A stretch of 64,000 nucleotides of DNA from an uncultured Lachnospiraceae bacterium (GTDB lineage Bacteria; Bacillota; Clostridia; Lachnospirales; Lachnospiraceae), in assembly GCA_934352055.1 (NCBI GenBank), contig CAKRJY010000003.1, positions 206,098-270,097 of the forward strand. Reading direction: 5' to 3'. The notes beneath the pieces were generated by a model. It ran no database searches. It saw only the letters and a program-made list of their open reading frames with translations, and was not told the DNA's origin. The position numbers and the translations under genes are program-made. Position 1 is the stretch's first letter. Each line of letters opens with the position of its first letter. Below, piece by piece: positions 1 to 8,993 of the stretch.

Positions 1-16
1 TCTTGTTGTTGTCCAT
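1..16 (-). CDS. Start of an unidentified gene, cut by the window edge
   Basis: An ATG at 16..14 is preceded by a strong ribosome binding site (TAAGGAGG, about 8 bases upstream) and opens a frame reading MDNNK before the window ends. It follows the CPBP protease gene by about 35 bases and is probably the next gene of the same transcription unit. Five residues are too few for identification. Confidence 0.6.
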
Positions 17-50
17 AAATAGATCCTCCTTATGTCTGTTCTAAAGTGTC

Positions 51-701
51 TTATCCCAGGCCTGCTAACAAAACAACAGCGAAATTCGTAACGCCATGAG
101 CAACCATTACCACCCATAATTTGCGCGTTTTTACATATACTGCTGCTATCACAAGACCTACAAGAAATCCATATAAGAATTGTACCACATTAAAGTGCAT
201 GATACCAAAACAAAATGCAGAAATAAACACAGCAATTTTTTTATCATACCATAATTGTAACTGTCCACAGACAATTCCCCGATAAACGAGTTCTTCTAAT
301 ATAGGAATACAGATACAGTTGGAAAAAATCTTAATCCATAAACTTCCTGCATAAAGCGTACTGTTTGCCTGCGCATATCCTTTGGACAGTGCAACAAGTG
401 GTGTATGCGTAATCAGATAATTCAAAAAAAGTCCCCATAGCACAATTGCAAGTATATATAAGCATTCTCTTCCCAAAGTATGTTTATCTAGAAGCTTCTG
501 TGCTCTTACAACAGGTGCTTTCCGATAGATCTGATAGCAAAATGGAATGGTCAAAAGACTTGCCATCCCAAGCAAAAATAAATGACTCAAATGTGTGCCA
601 AAACATAGACACAATATGGAAAAAAACAAATTATAACAAAGATAGTACACAAGAATCGGATATACAATCTGCCAGATACGGTTTCCTCTAATTTTATGCA
701 T
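51..701 (-). CDS. CPBP family intramembrane metalloprotease
   Basis: This 216-residue, very hydrophobic protein has several predicted membrane helices. The CPBP (CAAX protease and bacteriocin-processing, Abi) motifs are present in order: EELVYRG near residues 136-142, FGIMHF near 165-170 and HGVTNF near 202-207. These glutamates and histidines form the metal and catalytic site of the family, whose members cleave membrane peptides or CAAX proteins, or take part in bacteriocin self-immunity. The ATG overlaps the end of the folB-folK gene by 8 bases and has an AAAGGA ribosome site, so it is probably translated with the folate genes, although no metabolic link is apparent. The substrate cannot be told from sequence. 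Confidence 0.85.
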   Translation of the reverse strand: MHKIRGNRIWQIVYPILVYYLCYNLFFSILCLCFGTHLSHLFLLGMASLLTIPFCYQIYRKAPVVRAQKLLDKHTLGRECLYILAIVLWGLFLNYLITHTPLVALSKGYAQANSTLYAGSLWIKIFSNCICIPILEELVYRGIVCGQLQLWYDKKIAVFISAFCFGIMHFNVVQFLYGFLVGLVIAAVYVKTRKLWVVMVAHGVTNFAVVLLAGLG

Positions 702-1521
702 TTTCTTTTTCCTTTAAAATGTGATACAAATCATAAATCGTACGTCTTCGAACCGGATGTACAAGTCCCGGTGCAATTTGCATCAATGGTTCTAACACAA
801 ACATGCGGTTACACATATCAATATGTGGGATCGTCAATTCCTTCGTGTGCATACATACATCATCATACAATAAAATGTCCAGATCCAACGTACGTGGTCC
901 CCAATGGATTTCGCGTTTTCGTTCTGCTTTTGCCTCGATTTCATGTAAAAAGATAAGCAGATCTTCTGCTGACAATAAGGTTTCTAATGTCACCGCTCCA
1001 TTTAGGAATTTATCCTGATCCACATATCCGTATGGTTCTGTCTCTATATAATCCGAAACAATCACGTTTCGAATATCCGGATTTGCAATCAACGTTTCCA
1101 ATGCATCCGTCAGATACTTTTCCTTATCTCCCATATTACTTCCAATGGCAAGTGCTACCTTATGCCATTTTTTCTCTACGCGCACACCAACACTTTCAAA
1201 TTCCATAGGAATTGGCGCATTTGGCTTTGTTATCTGGATTTGTATTTTTTCAATTCCAGGGAAAGCATACATAATGGATGTCGCAAGTTCATCTGCCACT
1301 TTTTCCAGAAGATCGTATGCTTTTTCCTCAAAATATTTTTTGATAAACAGACATACGGTACCATAATCTACGGTTTCGCCTACGTCATCCGAATGAATGG
1401 CACTTGCAAAGGAAGTATCCATCACACAATTGACAAGAAATGTCTGTCCTTCTTCTTTTTCCTGTTCATATACACCATGATACCCAAAGACCTGGAGTCC
1501 CTGTACTAAAATCTGTTCCAT
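694..1521 (-). CDS. folK: Bifunctional dihydroneopterin aldolase / HPPK (FolB-FolK fusion)
   Basis: Two consecutive folate enzymes are fused in one 275-residue chain. Residues 1 to about 117 are dihydroneopterin aldolase (FolB; GYHGVYEQEK near the start, DYGTV and ITKPNAPIP later), which releases 6-hydroxymethyl-dihydropterin. Residues about 120-275 are 6-hydroxymethyl-dihydropterin pyrophosphokinase (FolK), shown by ALAIGSNMGD, the FLNGAV segment and the catalytic RTLDLDIL motif. The product of the first domain is the substrate of the second, and the folP gene just upstream (2 bases away) encodes the next step. A fused FolBK is known in several Firmicutes. The ATG at 1521 has an AGGTAAAA ribosome site. 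Confidence 0.93.
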   Translation of the reverse strand: MEQILVQGLQVFGYHGVYEQEKEEGQTFLVNCVMDTSFASAIHSDDVGETVDYGTVCLFIKKYFEEKAYDLLEKVADELATSIMYAFPGIEKIQIQITKPNAPIPMEFESVGVRVEKKWHKVALAIGSNMGDKEKYLTDALETLIANPDIRNVIVSDYIETEPYGYVDQDKFLNGAVTLETLLSAEDLLIFLHEIEAKAERKREIHWGPRTLDLDILLYDDVCMHTKELTIPHIDMCNRMFVLEPLMQIAPGLVHPVRRRTIYDLYHILKEKENA

Positions 1522-1523
1522 TT

Positions 1524-2336
1524 TTACCTACTTTCCCGGATGCGTTCCATCATCTGAATCAATTCTACATTTTCCTTTACATCATGCACACGCACAAACA
1601 TACAGCCCTGATTTACAGCCGCTGCCGTTGTTGCAAGTGTACCTGCCAAGCGCTTATCTACCGGTACATCTAAAACATAACCGATCACTGATTTTCTGGA
1701 TGTTCCAAGCAGCACCGGATAGCCCAAGGCATTCAAGCGATCCAGATTTGCTATTGTCATAAGATTTTGTTCCTGTGTCTTTGCAAAGCCAACGCCAGGA
1801 TCTATAATTATGCGTTCTTTTTTGATGCCTGCTGCAAGGGCGCGTTCCACATCCTCTTTCATCTGCCCTATAAACACATCTGCATCCATCGCTTCTGTAA
1901 TCTGGTTTCGATTATGCATCAGACAATATGCTACATCACTTTCTGCAACAAGCCCGCCCAATGTATCATCATATTGTAAGCCCCAGATATCGTTTAAAAG
2001 GTCTGCTCCGGCAGCAATTCCTGCTTTTGCTACAGCTGACTTATAGGTATCCAAAGATACCGGAATAGAAAATTCTTTTTTGATGCGTTCAATCACCGGA
2101 ACGACGCGTTCGATTTCCTCCTGGTCAGTTATCTTTTCATGCCCCGGTCGGGTAGATTCTCCACCGACATCAATGATATCTGCCCCTGCATCTACCATCT
2201 GCTGTGTATGCTTTAGTGCTGCGTCTATGGAATCAAACCGCCCTCCATCGGAAAAGGAATCCGGCGTCACATTCAATATCCCCATCACATATGTATGCCC
2301 CTGTGTGTCAAAATGCTGCTTTCCAATAATCATCAT
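1524..2336 (-). CDS. folP: Dihydropteroate synthase
   Basis: Condenses 6-hydroxymethyl-dihydropterin diphosphate with p-aminobenzoate to form dihydropteroate; it is the sulfonamide target. The 270-residue TIM-barrel protein carries the family signature GILNVTPDSFSDGG near residues 19-32, the DVGGESTRPG loop, the DPGVGFAKT phosphate-binding segment, LGTSRKS and a C-terminal VRVHDV. Length is normal for bacterial FolP. The start overlaps the stop of the HD-domain gene by 4 bases (ATGA type), and two adjacent ATGs follow a GGGGGAG ribosome site, so the start could be either 2336 or 2333. Confidence 0.95.
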   Translation of the reverse strand: MMIIGKQHFDTQGHTYVMGILNVTPDSFSDGGRFDSIDAALKHTQQMVDAGADIIDVGGESTRPGHEKITDQEEIERVVPVIERIKKEFSIPVSLDTYKSAVAKAGIAAGADLLNDIWGLQYDDTLGGLVAESDVAYCLMHNRNQITEAMDADVFIGQMKEDVERALAAGIKKERIIIDPGVGFAKTQEQNLMTIANLDRLNALGYPVLLGTSRKSVIGYVLDVPVDKRLAGTLATTAAAVNQGCMFVRVHDVKENVELIQMMERIRESR

Positions 2337-2878
2337 TCTCCCCCTTTTTCGCTTACCTGGTTTGTTGTTATATCAAAATATATACGATCTATCTTTTCTT
2401 CTGTTTTCCACTTACAACTGTCTTTTACCTCACAGGAAAAACATTCCCGCGAAAACTGATCCGCAAACGACAATAGTTCATCTAAGGATTGCAGTTCTCC
2501 CCGCCTTGCAAAACGCTTCTTCGCATCCGTTCGATTGCTGTGCGTTCTAATTGCTTTTCTGATTTCTTCTGTTTTTTTATCATCATATCCAAGAGACAAC
2601 AAAATCTCCCTTGCAAATGACGCTGACGCCTCTGCGTGGGAGATTTTATGTTGGTATTGCATCGTACGTCCTATATCATGTAACAATGCCGCCAACGTAA
2701 TCTCTTCCGTAGAAAACGAAAGTCCATTTTCTCTCGCAATCTGATCCGCAATTTGTGCCACGCGCATAAAATGACGCATATCATGGCAACAATACAAGCG
2801 TTCTTTTTCATATGCCTGTAAAGCATCGTATTTTTCTTTGTATAGCGGATGTTGTATCAGCCTTGTCACTGTGTCCAT
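2333..2878 (-). CDS. HD-domain protein in the folate operon
   Basis: A 181-residue protein with an HD metal-dependent phosphohydrolase core: H32 (HDMRHF), H67-D68 (LLHDIGR), H113 (RTHSN) and an Asp near 140 (FADQF) match the ordered HD ligands. A short cysteine cluster follows (C146, C149, C155), which could hold a metal. Genes of this type sit between folE and folP in many Clostridia. One inference is that the protein hydrolyses dihydroneopterin triphosphate, the pathway step that has no other gene in this cluster, but the sequence alone does not prove it. It is coupled to folP by a 4-base overlap and lies 18 bases after folE. Confidence 0.85.
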   Translation of the reverse strand: MDTVTRLIQHPLYKEKYDALQAYEKERLYCCHDMRHFMRVAQIADQIARENGLSFSTEEITLAALLHDIGRTMQYQHKISHAEASASFAREILLSLGYDDKKTEEIRKAIRTHSNRTDAKKRFARRGELQSLDELLSFADQFSRECFSCEVKDSCKWKTEEKIDRIYFDITTNQVSEKGGE

Positions 2879-2896
2879 ATGATCAATCCAAACTCT

Positions 2897-3451
2897 TTAT
2901 TTTACTAATTGAAAAAAGCGATCCTGCAAAGCTGTATCCTCTGCAAAAATGCCTCGTGTTACATAACTAACCGTCTTGCTGCCGGGTTTTTTGACGCCAC
3001 GCATAGTCATACAGGTATGTTCTGCTTCCACCATAACCATCACACCCATCGGATGCAGCTGTTCGTTGATTGCATCTGCAATTTGCGCTGTCAATTGCTC
3101 CTGCAGCTGTGGTCTTTTGGCAAAAACCTCAACGGTTCTTGCAATCTTACTCAATCCCACAACTTCACCTTTAGGAATATAAGCCACATGTGCTTTGCCA
3201 AAAAACGGCATCAGATGATGTTCACAGGTACTATAGAACACAATATCCTTTTCCAATACCATTTCATTGCCAGCCACATGAAAACGCTTTGCCAATGGTT
3301 CTGCAGCATCCATATATAAACCACTAAAAATTTCTTCATACATACGTGCAACACGATCCGGTGTTTCAACGAGACCTTCCCTGCCTGGATCCTCTCCAAC
3401 TCCCTCTAAAATCATGCGTACACCCTGTTTTATTTTTTCATGATCAAACAT
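2897..3451 (-). CDS. folE: GTP cyclohydrolase I
   Basis: Converts GTP to dihydroneopterin triphosphate, the first committed step of folate synthesis. The 184-residue length matches compact bacterial FolE. The zinc ligands are visible: C76 and H79 in STCEHHLMPF and C147 in EAEHTCMTMRGV. GLSKIARTVEVFAKRPQLQE is the conserved GTP-site helix. It lies 3 bases downstream of folC and 18 bases upstream of the HD gene, inside the folC-folE-HD-folP-folBK run. Confidence 0.96.
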   Translation of the reverse strand: MFDHEKIKQGVRMILEGVGEDPGREGLVETPDRVARMYEEIFSGLYMDAAEPLAKRFHVAGNEMVLEKDIVFYSTCEHHLMPFFGKAHVAYIPKGEVVGLSKIARTVEVFAKRPQLQEQLTAQIADAINEQLHPMGVMVMVEAEHTCMTMRGVKKPGSKTVSYVTRGIFAEDTALQDRFFQLVK

Positions 3452-3454
3452 CTC

Positions 3455-4735
3455 TTACTCCTTTATCACCGATGTTACCACACGTTTACATTCGCCCAGA
3501 TAGGAAAGTGAACCAAATGCCAGAATCACATCATCCACCGCATCCACAGCTTGTTTTACTGCGCATTCTATGGAATCACATGCTTTTGCATCATACCCTT
3601 CTGCCTGTATCGTCCTTGCAAGCTCTTGTGCCGGTAAGGCGCGTTCATTTTTCGGTGTTACCGTATAAATATGATTTGCCATCGGCAAAAGTAATGGCAA
3701 CATCTTTTGATACTCTTTATCCGCAAGTACTCCTATTATATAGGTTATTGTTTTATTTGTAAAATTGGTATCCAATGTCTTTTTCAATTGTTTTACCGCC
3801 GGCCAGTTGTGTGCGCCATCGATATAGATACATGGTTTTTTGCTTATACATTCCATTCGCCCTGGCCAACTGGCTTCCCGGATTCCCTCACTTACAGAGC
3901 TATCATCAATATCAACACCTAATCTTCGTAAGGCGCGTACTGTTTCTAAGACCAACACACTATTTTGTAATTGAAAGGTTCCCTGCAAAGAAACTGTGAT
4001 ATCCGTAAATTCTTTGTAATCATAACAAAGTGGCTGTCTTTCATGTAAAAGCACTGCATTTTCATCACAAAAAGTAAGATTTGCCTTCTGCTTGTCTGCC
4101 ACGCTCTGCAATGCATCTGCTACTGCATTTTCCTGCCATGTACAAACACATTCGCCATGTGGTTTGATGATGCCTGCTTTGATGTGAGCAATCTTTGCCA
4201 CATCCTCTCCCAAAAACTGCATATGATCCATGCCAATAGAAGCAATGACACTACACAGACTCTGTTTCATTACGTTTGTTGCATCGGTCGCTCCCCCCAT
4301 ACCAACTTCCATAATAACATAGTCGCACCCGGATTCATAAAAATACAGATATGCCAGCGCAGTTTCCACCTCAAAAATCGTTGGTCTCTGCCCTGTCTTT
4401 TGCACCACTTCATTCCATGCATCTTCCATCCGATGCATATAATGGTTGTATGCATCCGCTGTTATAAAATTGTCGTTAATGCGAAAACGTTCTTCCTCAC
4501 AAAAGACAGCGGGAGATGTATATAAACCAACAGCATATCCCTGTTTACACAAAATATTTTGCAGCATACAGCAGCAGGAACCTTTTCCGTTGGTTCCTGC
4601 CACATGTATAATCTGTAGTTTGTCCTGTGGATTGCCCAGATATTGCATCAATGTCTGCATGGCATCCAACCCCAAAACACTGCCTCTTTTGGCTATTTCT
4701 TTCAAAAAAGCAGATGTCTGTTCATCCAAAATCAT
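3455..4735 (-). CDS. folC: Folylpolyglutamate synthase / dihydrofolate synthase
   Basis: ATP-dependent ligase of the Mur ligase superfamily that adds glutamate to dihydropteroate and/or polyglutamates to folate. The 426-residue protein has the P-loop VAGTNGKGS near residues 45-53, the family segment YTSPAVFCEEERFRIN, MEVGMGGATDATNV and the C-terminal domain opening at IDGAHNW. Its ATG overlaps the parC stop (TAATG), which suggests translational coupling to the topoisomerase genes. It is the first of five folate genes. Confidence 0.94.
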   Translation of the reverse strand: MILDEQTSAFLKEIAKRGSVLGLDAMQTLMQYLGNPQDKLQIIHVAGTNGKGSCCCMLQNILCKQGYAVGLYTSPAVFCEEERFRINDNFITADAYNHYMHRMEDAWNEVVQKTGQRPTIFEVETALAYLYFYESGCDYVIMEVGMGGATDATNVMKQSLCSVIASIGMDHMQFLGEDVAKIAHIKAGIIKPHGECVCTWQENAVADALQSVADKQKANLTFCDENAVLLHERQPLCYDYKEFTDITVSLQGTFQLQNSVLVLETVRALRRLGVDIDDSSVSEGIREASWPGRMECISKKPCIYIDGAHNWPAVKQLKKTLDTNFTNKTITYIIGVLADKEYQKMLPLLLPMANHIYTVTPKNERALPAQELARTIQAEGYDAKACDSIECAVKQAVDAVDDVILAFGSLSYLGECKRVVTSVIKE

Positions 4736-6972
4736 TATTTTTTGACACCTTTCGTATCACGATTGCCTATATGCAATCGATTTAACACTACATCTTTGCC
4801 TTTTACCTTCACGGTTTCACTATCGCCTGCATGCATCAGAAATACTGCCTGTAAAAGATCGGTATCTGCCAAACGCATACCACGGACACCAATGGCGCCC
4901 TTCTTTTTTTCCGGAATTGCTGCAGCATCAATACGCAAAAACATTTCTTTTTGACTCTGCATCACAATGGTATCCTGCTCCTGCAAAATGCCTACCAGAA
5001 GAAGTTCATCTTCCTCTGCCAGTTTTGTGGCTGCTGTCGTACGTTTTGCGACATCAAATTCTTTTCCATCTACCACTTTTAACATCGATGTCTTCGTAGC
5101 AAATACAACTTTTTTGTCTCTCAGATGTGCAAGAGATGCGATCAAAAGAATTTCTTCTTTCGTTGTATCAAAATTACTTACGTTATCAAGTGGTTGACCT
5201 TTATCCCGGAATTTTCCGAATGGTAAATCAAGCACTTTGATTAGATGCATCTGTCCTTTGTTTGTAAAAAGAGCCAGCTTGTCCGTATTTTTACAGAAAA
5301 TAATTTCTCTGCTCTCTGCATCTGCTGCTTCTTTATTTCGTTCATATGTTGCCATATCCACAACACGTCCATAGGAAAAACGATCAATCATCACGGCAAC
5401 ATCCACTTCTTCGATTGGTTTTTCCTCAACGACAGCCTCAGCCACATTATCAATAACAGTACGACGTTCTCTGGCATATTCCTTTTTGAATGCCTGCAAT
5501 TCCTTCATAATGACTTTTGCCATAGAACCACGATTTTCCAATATATCCGAATATTCCTGAATATTTTTCATGGTCTTTTCGTAATCATTCATCAATGCCT
5601 GGATTTCCAGACCAATCAGTTTATACAAACGCATCTCTAAGATTGCTGTTGCCTGACGCTCTGTAAATTTTAATTTGGCGGCATCTTTTTTTGCCTGTTC
5701 CGATTTAAAACGAATCCCTTCCGTAATGCCTTCTACCAGACATGCCTTTGCCATTTTCATATCTTTACTGCCACGTAAAATTTCAATAATCAGATCAATG
5801 ACATCACTGGCTTTAATCAAACCTTCCTGGATTTCCTTCTTCTGGCGTTCTTTTGCCAAAAGTGTTGTGTACTTTCTGGTTGCTAATTCATATTGAAAAT
5901 TCACATGATGACGAATGATTGGTACGATTCCCATCGTTTCCGGTCTTCCATCTGCAACTGCAAGCATGTTCACACCAAAGGTATCTTCCAAACGGGTTTT
6001 TTTGTAGAGAAGATTGCAAAGATTTTCCGCATTTGCTCCCTTTTTCAAATCGATTACAATGCGAATGCCTTCCTTGGAAGATTGGTTTGAAATGTCAACA
6101 ATATCCGTCGTTTTCTTCGTTTCCACCAGACCACATACATCATTTAAAAATTTACCGATATTTGCACCGATCATGGTATATGGAATTTCTGTAATAATCA
6201 GTCGTTCCTTGCCGCCTTTGACTTTTTCAATCTCCACTTTACCACGCACTTTGATTTTACCGGTTCCGGTTGCATAAATTGCGTGTAAATCATCTTTGTT
6301 AACAACAATGCCTCCGGTTGGGAAATCCGGTCCTTTGATATATTCCATCATTTGCTGTGTATTGATATCCGGATTCTTCATATACGCAATCACACCGTCA
6401 ATCACTTCACCAAAATTATGTGGTGGAATACTGGTTGCCATTCCAACTGCAATACCTTCCGCACCATTGATCAATAAATTAGGTACTTTTACAGGGAGTA
6501 CTTCCGGTTCTTTTTCTGTCTCATCAAAGTTGGGAATAAAATCTACTACATCCTTATCCAGGTCTGCAAGATAACATTCCTGCGTCACCTTATGCAAACG
6601 TGCTTCCGTATAACGCATTGCAGCAGCGCCATCTCCTTCGATAGAGCCAAAATTACCATGTCCCTCTACCAAAGGAAGACCTTTTTTAAAATCCTGTGAC
6701 ATTACCACAAGAGATTCATAAATGGAACTGTCTCCATGTGGATGGTATTTACCCATCGTATCACCGACAATTCTTGCCGATTTTCGGAACGGTTTATCAT
6801 AGCGGATTCCCAATTCATGCATATCATAAAGCGTTCTTCTTTGTACGGGCTTTAAACCGTCACGAACATCCGGCAACGCTCTTGCAATAATAACACTCAT
6901 GGCATAATCAATATAAGATTTCTCCATAATCTCTGAGTATTCCATGTGAATTAATTTTTCCTGTACTGCCAT
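4735..6972 (-). CDS. parC: Type IIA topoisomerase subunit A (ParC/GyrA family)
   Basis: The DNA-cleaving and rejoining subunit of a type IIA topoisomerase, 745 residues. The active-site tyrosine is Y121 in AAMRYTEARL, and the quinolone-region helix HPHGDSSIYES lies at 77-87, with the commonly mutated positions in the sensitive state (S82, E86). The C-terminal beta-pinwheel starts near residue 560. I see no canonical GyrA box (QRRGGKG); the aligned place reads GKFRDKGQPL. That favours a topoisomerase IV-type decatenase over a gyrase, but clostridial family assignments are uncertain and a phylogeny would settle it. The partner gene lies 33 bases upstream and folC overlaps the stop. Confidence 0.85.
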   Translation of the reverse strand: MAVQEKLIHMEYSEIMEKSYIDYAMSVIIARALPDVRDGLKPVQRRTLYDMHELGIRYDKPFRKSARIVGDTMGKYHPHGDSSIYESLVVMSQDFKKGLPLVEGHGNFGSIEGDGAAAMRYTEARLHKVTQECYLADLDKDVVDFIPNFDETEKEPEVLPVKVPNLLINGAEGIAVGMATSIPPHNFGEVIDGVIAYMKNPDINTQQMMEYIKGPDFPTGGIVVNKDDLHAIYATGTGKIKVRGKVEIEKVKGGKERLIITEIPYTMIGANIGKFLNDVCGLVETKKTTDIVDISNQSSKEGIRIVIDLKKGANAENLCNLLYKKTRLEDTFGVNMLAVADGRPETMGIVPIIRHHVNFQYELATRKYTTLLAKERQKKEIQEGLIKASDVIDLIIEILRGSKDMKMAKACLVEGITEGIRFKSEQAKKDAAKLKFTERQATAILEMRLYKLIGLEIQALMNDYEKTMKNIQEYSDILENRGSMAKVIMKELQAFKKEYARERRTVIDNVAEAVVEEKPIEEVDVAVMIDRFSYGRVVDMATYERNKEAADAESREIIFCKNTDKLALFTNKGQMHLIKVLDLPFGKFRDKGQPLDNVSNFDTTKEEILLIASLAHLRDKKVVFATKTSMLKVVDGKEFDVAKRTTAATKLAEEDELLLVGILQEQDTIVMQSQKEMFLRIDAAAIPEKKKGAIGVRGMRLADTDLLQAVFLMHAGDSETVKVKGKDVVLNRLHIGNRDTKGVKK

Positions 6973-7005
6973 CTATCTTTTCTCCTACTTCCTTTTTTCA
7001 AAAGG

Positions 7006-8925
7006 TTATACATCTAATTGTGCATCACGCGCGTGTTCATAGATAAATGCACGTCGCGGCGGCACATCATTCCCCATCAGCATTTCCGTAACATCTGATG
7101 CCATACGCCCGTCTTCAATCTCAACTTTTTTTAAGATACGCTGCTCAGGATCTAACGTTGTCTCCCACAACTGTTCTGCATCCATTTCGCCAAGTCCCTT
7201 ATATCTTTGTAAAGTAAAATTACCAGTATGTGTTTTTCGGTATTTTTCCAATGCAGCGTCATCGTATAAATATTCTTCTTTGCCTTTGGATGGAATTGCT
7301 TTATAAAGTGGAGGCATCGCAATATACACATGTCCTTCATAAATCAATTCTGGCATAAAGCGATAAAACAGTGTTAAAAGTAATGTCGAGATATGCGCAC
7401 CATCTACATCGGCATCCGCCATAATAATAATCTTGTCATAGCGTAACTTTGTTATATCAAAATCATTTCCATAGCCTTCGGAAAAACCACAGCCAAATGC
7501 ATTGATCATCGTCTTGATTTCTGCATTTGCAAGTACCTTATCAATACTTGCTTTTTCAACATTTAAAATCTTTCCACGGATTGGCATAATTGCCTGATAC
7601 ATACGGTTTCTCGCCATTTTTGCGGAACCGCCGGCAGAATCCCCCTCCACGATAAAGATTTCACACTTTGTGGCATCCCTGCTCTCACAATTTGCCAGTT
7701 TTCCATTACTATCAAAAGAAAACTTCTGCTTTGTCAAAAGGTTGGTTTTTGCACGTTCCTCTGTTTTCCTGATTTTTGCCGCTTTTTCTGCACAGGAAAT
7801 AACCGTTTTTAAAGTATCGATATTACGGTCAAAATACAATTGAATTTCATCGTTTGTCACTTTCGCCGTTGCTTTTGATGCATCCTGATTATCTAATTTC
7901 GTCTTTGTCTGACCTTCAAAACGTGGTGCCGGATGCTTGATCGATACTACAGCAGTCATACCATTTCTGACATCTGCCCCATTAAAATTGGCATCCTTTT
8001 CCTTGAGGATACCGAGTTCCCTGGCATAGTTATTGATAACCGTGGTAAAAACCGTCTTAAATCCGGTAATATGTGTTCCACCCTCTGCATTATAAATATT
8101 GTTACAGAATCCAAGTATATTCTCATGAAACTCATTACAATACTGAAAAGCAATCTCTACACTGATTCCCTCTGATTCTCCGCTAAAATATACGACATCA
8201 TGCAATTTTTCTGCATTTTTATTGATATCCTTCACAAAGCCTATGATTCCATCAGGCTCATGATATTCAATATGTTCTACTTCTTCTTTTCGCTTATCTT
8301 CATAAATAATGGTAAGCTTTGGATTCAGATATGCCGTTTCATGCATACGACTTTTGATTTCATCTTCTTTGAAGTTGGTTTTTTCAAAAATTTCCGGATC
8401 CGGAAGGAAATTAATCTTTGTCCCTGTCTTTTTTGTTTTCCCAATGGTAGGAAGCAGTCCCTTCTCTAATGCAAGCACCGGATGTCCCTGCTCATAACGA
8501 TCATGGTGAATATAACCATCACGTGAAATTTCAACATCCATATAAGTAGACAATGCATTTACAACAGAAGAACCTACGCCATGCAGACCACCACTTGTCT
8601 TGTATACACTATCATCGAACTTTCCGCCGGCATGCAATGTCGTAAAGACAACACGCGCTGCTGAGACACCGGTAGCATGCAATCCTACTGGAATCCCTCG
8701 TCCATTATCTTCTACGGTACAAGAGCCATCTGCTTCCAGTGTTACCCAAATCGTATCACAAGCTCCTGCTAAATGTTCATCTACTGAGTTATCTACGATT
8801 TCGTATACCAGGTGATTCAGACCTTTTCGCGATACACTACCAATGTACATTCCAGGTCTTTTTCGCACTGCCTCCAATCCCTCTAATACGGCAATACTGC
8901 TCTCGTCGTATATTTTCTTTGCCAT
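7006..8925 (-). CDS. parE: Type IIA topoisomerase subunit B (ParE/GyrB family)
   Basis: The ATPase subunit partnering the product of the next gene, 639 residues. The GHKL ATP site shows N46 (EIVDNSVDE), D73 (VEDNGRGIP) and GGLHGVG at 112-118. The TOPRIM domain shows EGDSAGG at 427-433 and DADVDGAH at 504-511, and the C-terminus has QRYKGLGEM. Clostridia normally keep gyrB-gyrA near dnaA/recF; this copy instead stands between nucleotide and folate genes, so it is most likely the second (topoisomerase IV-like) pair. A hairpin terminator separates it from the upstream phosphoribosyltransferase-like gene. I did not find a convincing promoter in the short gap. Confidence 0.85.
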   Translation of the reverse strand: MAKKIYDESSIAVLEGLEAVRKRPGMYIGSVSRKGLNHLVYEIVDNSVDEHLAGACDTIWVTLEADGSCTVEDNGRGIPVGLHATGVSAARVVFTTLHAGGKFDDSVYKTSGGLHGVGSSVVNALSTYMDVEISRDGYIHHDRYEQGHPVLALEKGLLPTIGKTKKTGTKINFLPDPEIFEKTNFKEDEIKSRMHETAYLNPKLTIIYEDKRKEEVEHIEYHEPDGIIGFVKDINKNAEKLHDVVYFSGESEGISVEIAFQYCNEFHENILGFCNNIYNAEGGTHITGFKTVFTTVINNYARELGILKEKDANFNGADVRNGMTAVVSIKHPAPRFEGQTKTKLDNQDASKATAKVTNDEIQLYFDRNIDTLKTVISCAEKAAKIRKTEERAKTNLLTKQKFSFDSNGKLANCESRDATKCEIFIVEGDSAGGSAKMARNRMYQAIMPIRGKILNVEKASIDKVLANAEIKTMINAFGCGFSEGYGNDFDITKLRYDKIIIMADADVDGAHISTLLLTLFYRFMPELIYEGHVYIAMPPLYKAIPSKGKEEYLYDDAALEKYRKTHTGNFTLQRYKGLGEMDAEQLWETTLDPEQRILKKVEIEDGRMASDVTEMLMGNDVPPRRAFIYEHARDAQLDV

Positions 8926-8953
8926 TTCATAACCTCTCTAAAAAACTGCCTAA

Positions 8954-8982
8954 AGAATGCGCCGAGCAATACTTGGCGCATT
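8954..8982 (-). terminator. Hairpin between the phosphoribosyltransferase-like gene and parE
   Basis: A perfect 9-base-pair inverted repeat, GAATGCGCC and GGCGCATTC, with an 11-base loop lies 11 bases after the stop at 8994. On the minus strand it is followed by TTTAGGCAGTTTTTT, a broken T tract, so termination may be partial. Confidence 0.6.
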
Positions 8983-8993
8983 CTGACTTTTTA

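Noticed and set aside
1..16. FtsH as identity of the partial gene
   Set aside because: Only MDNNK is visible; similar Asn-rich starts occur in ftsH genes but five residues cannot support a name.
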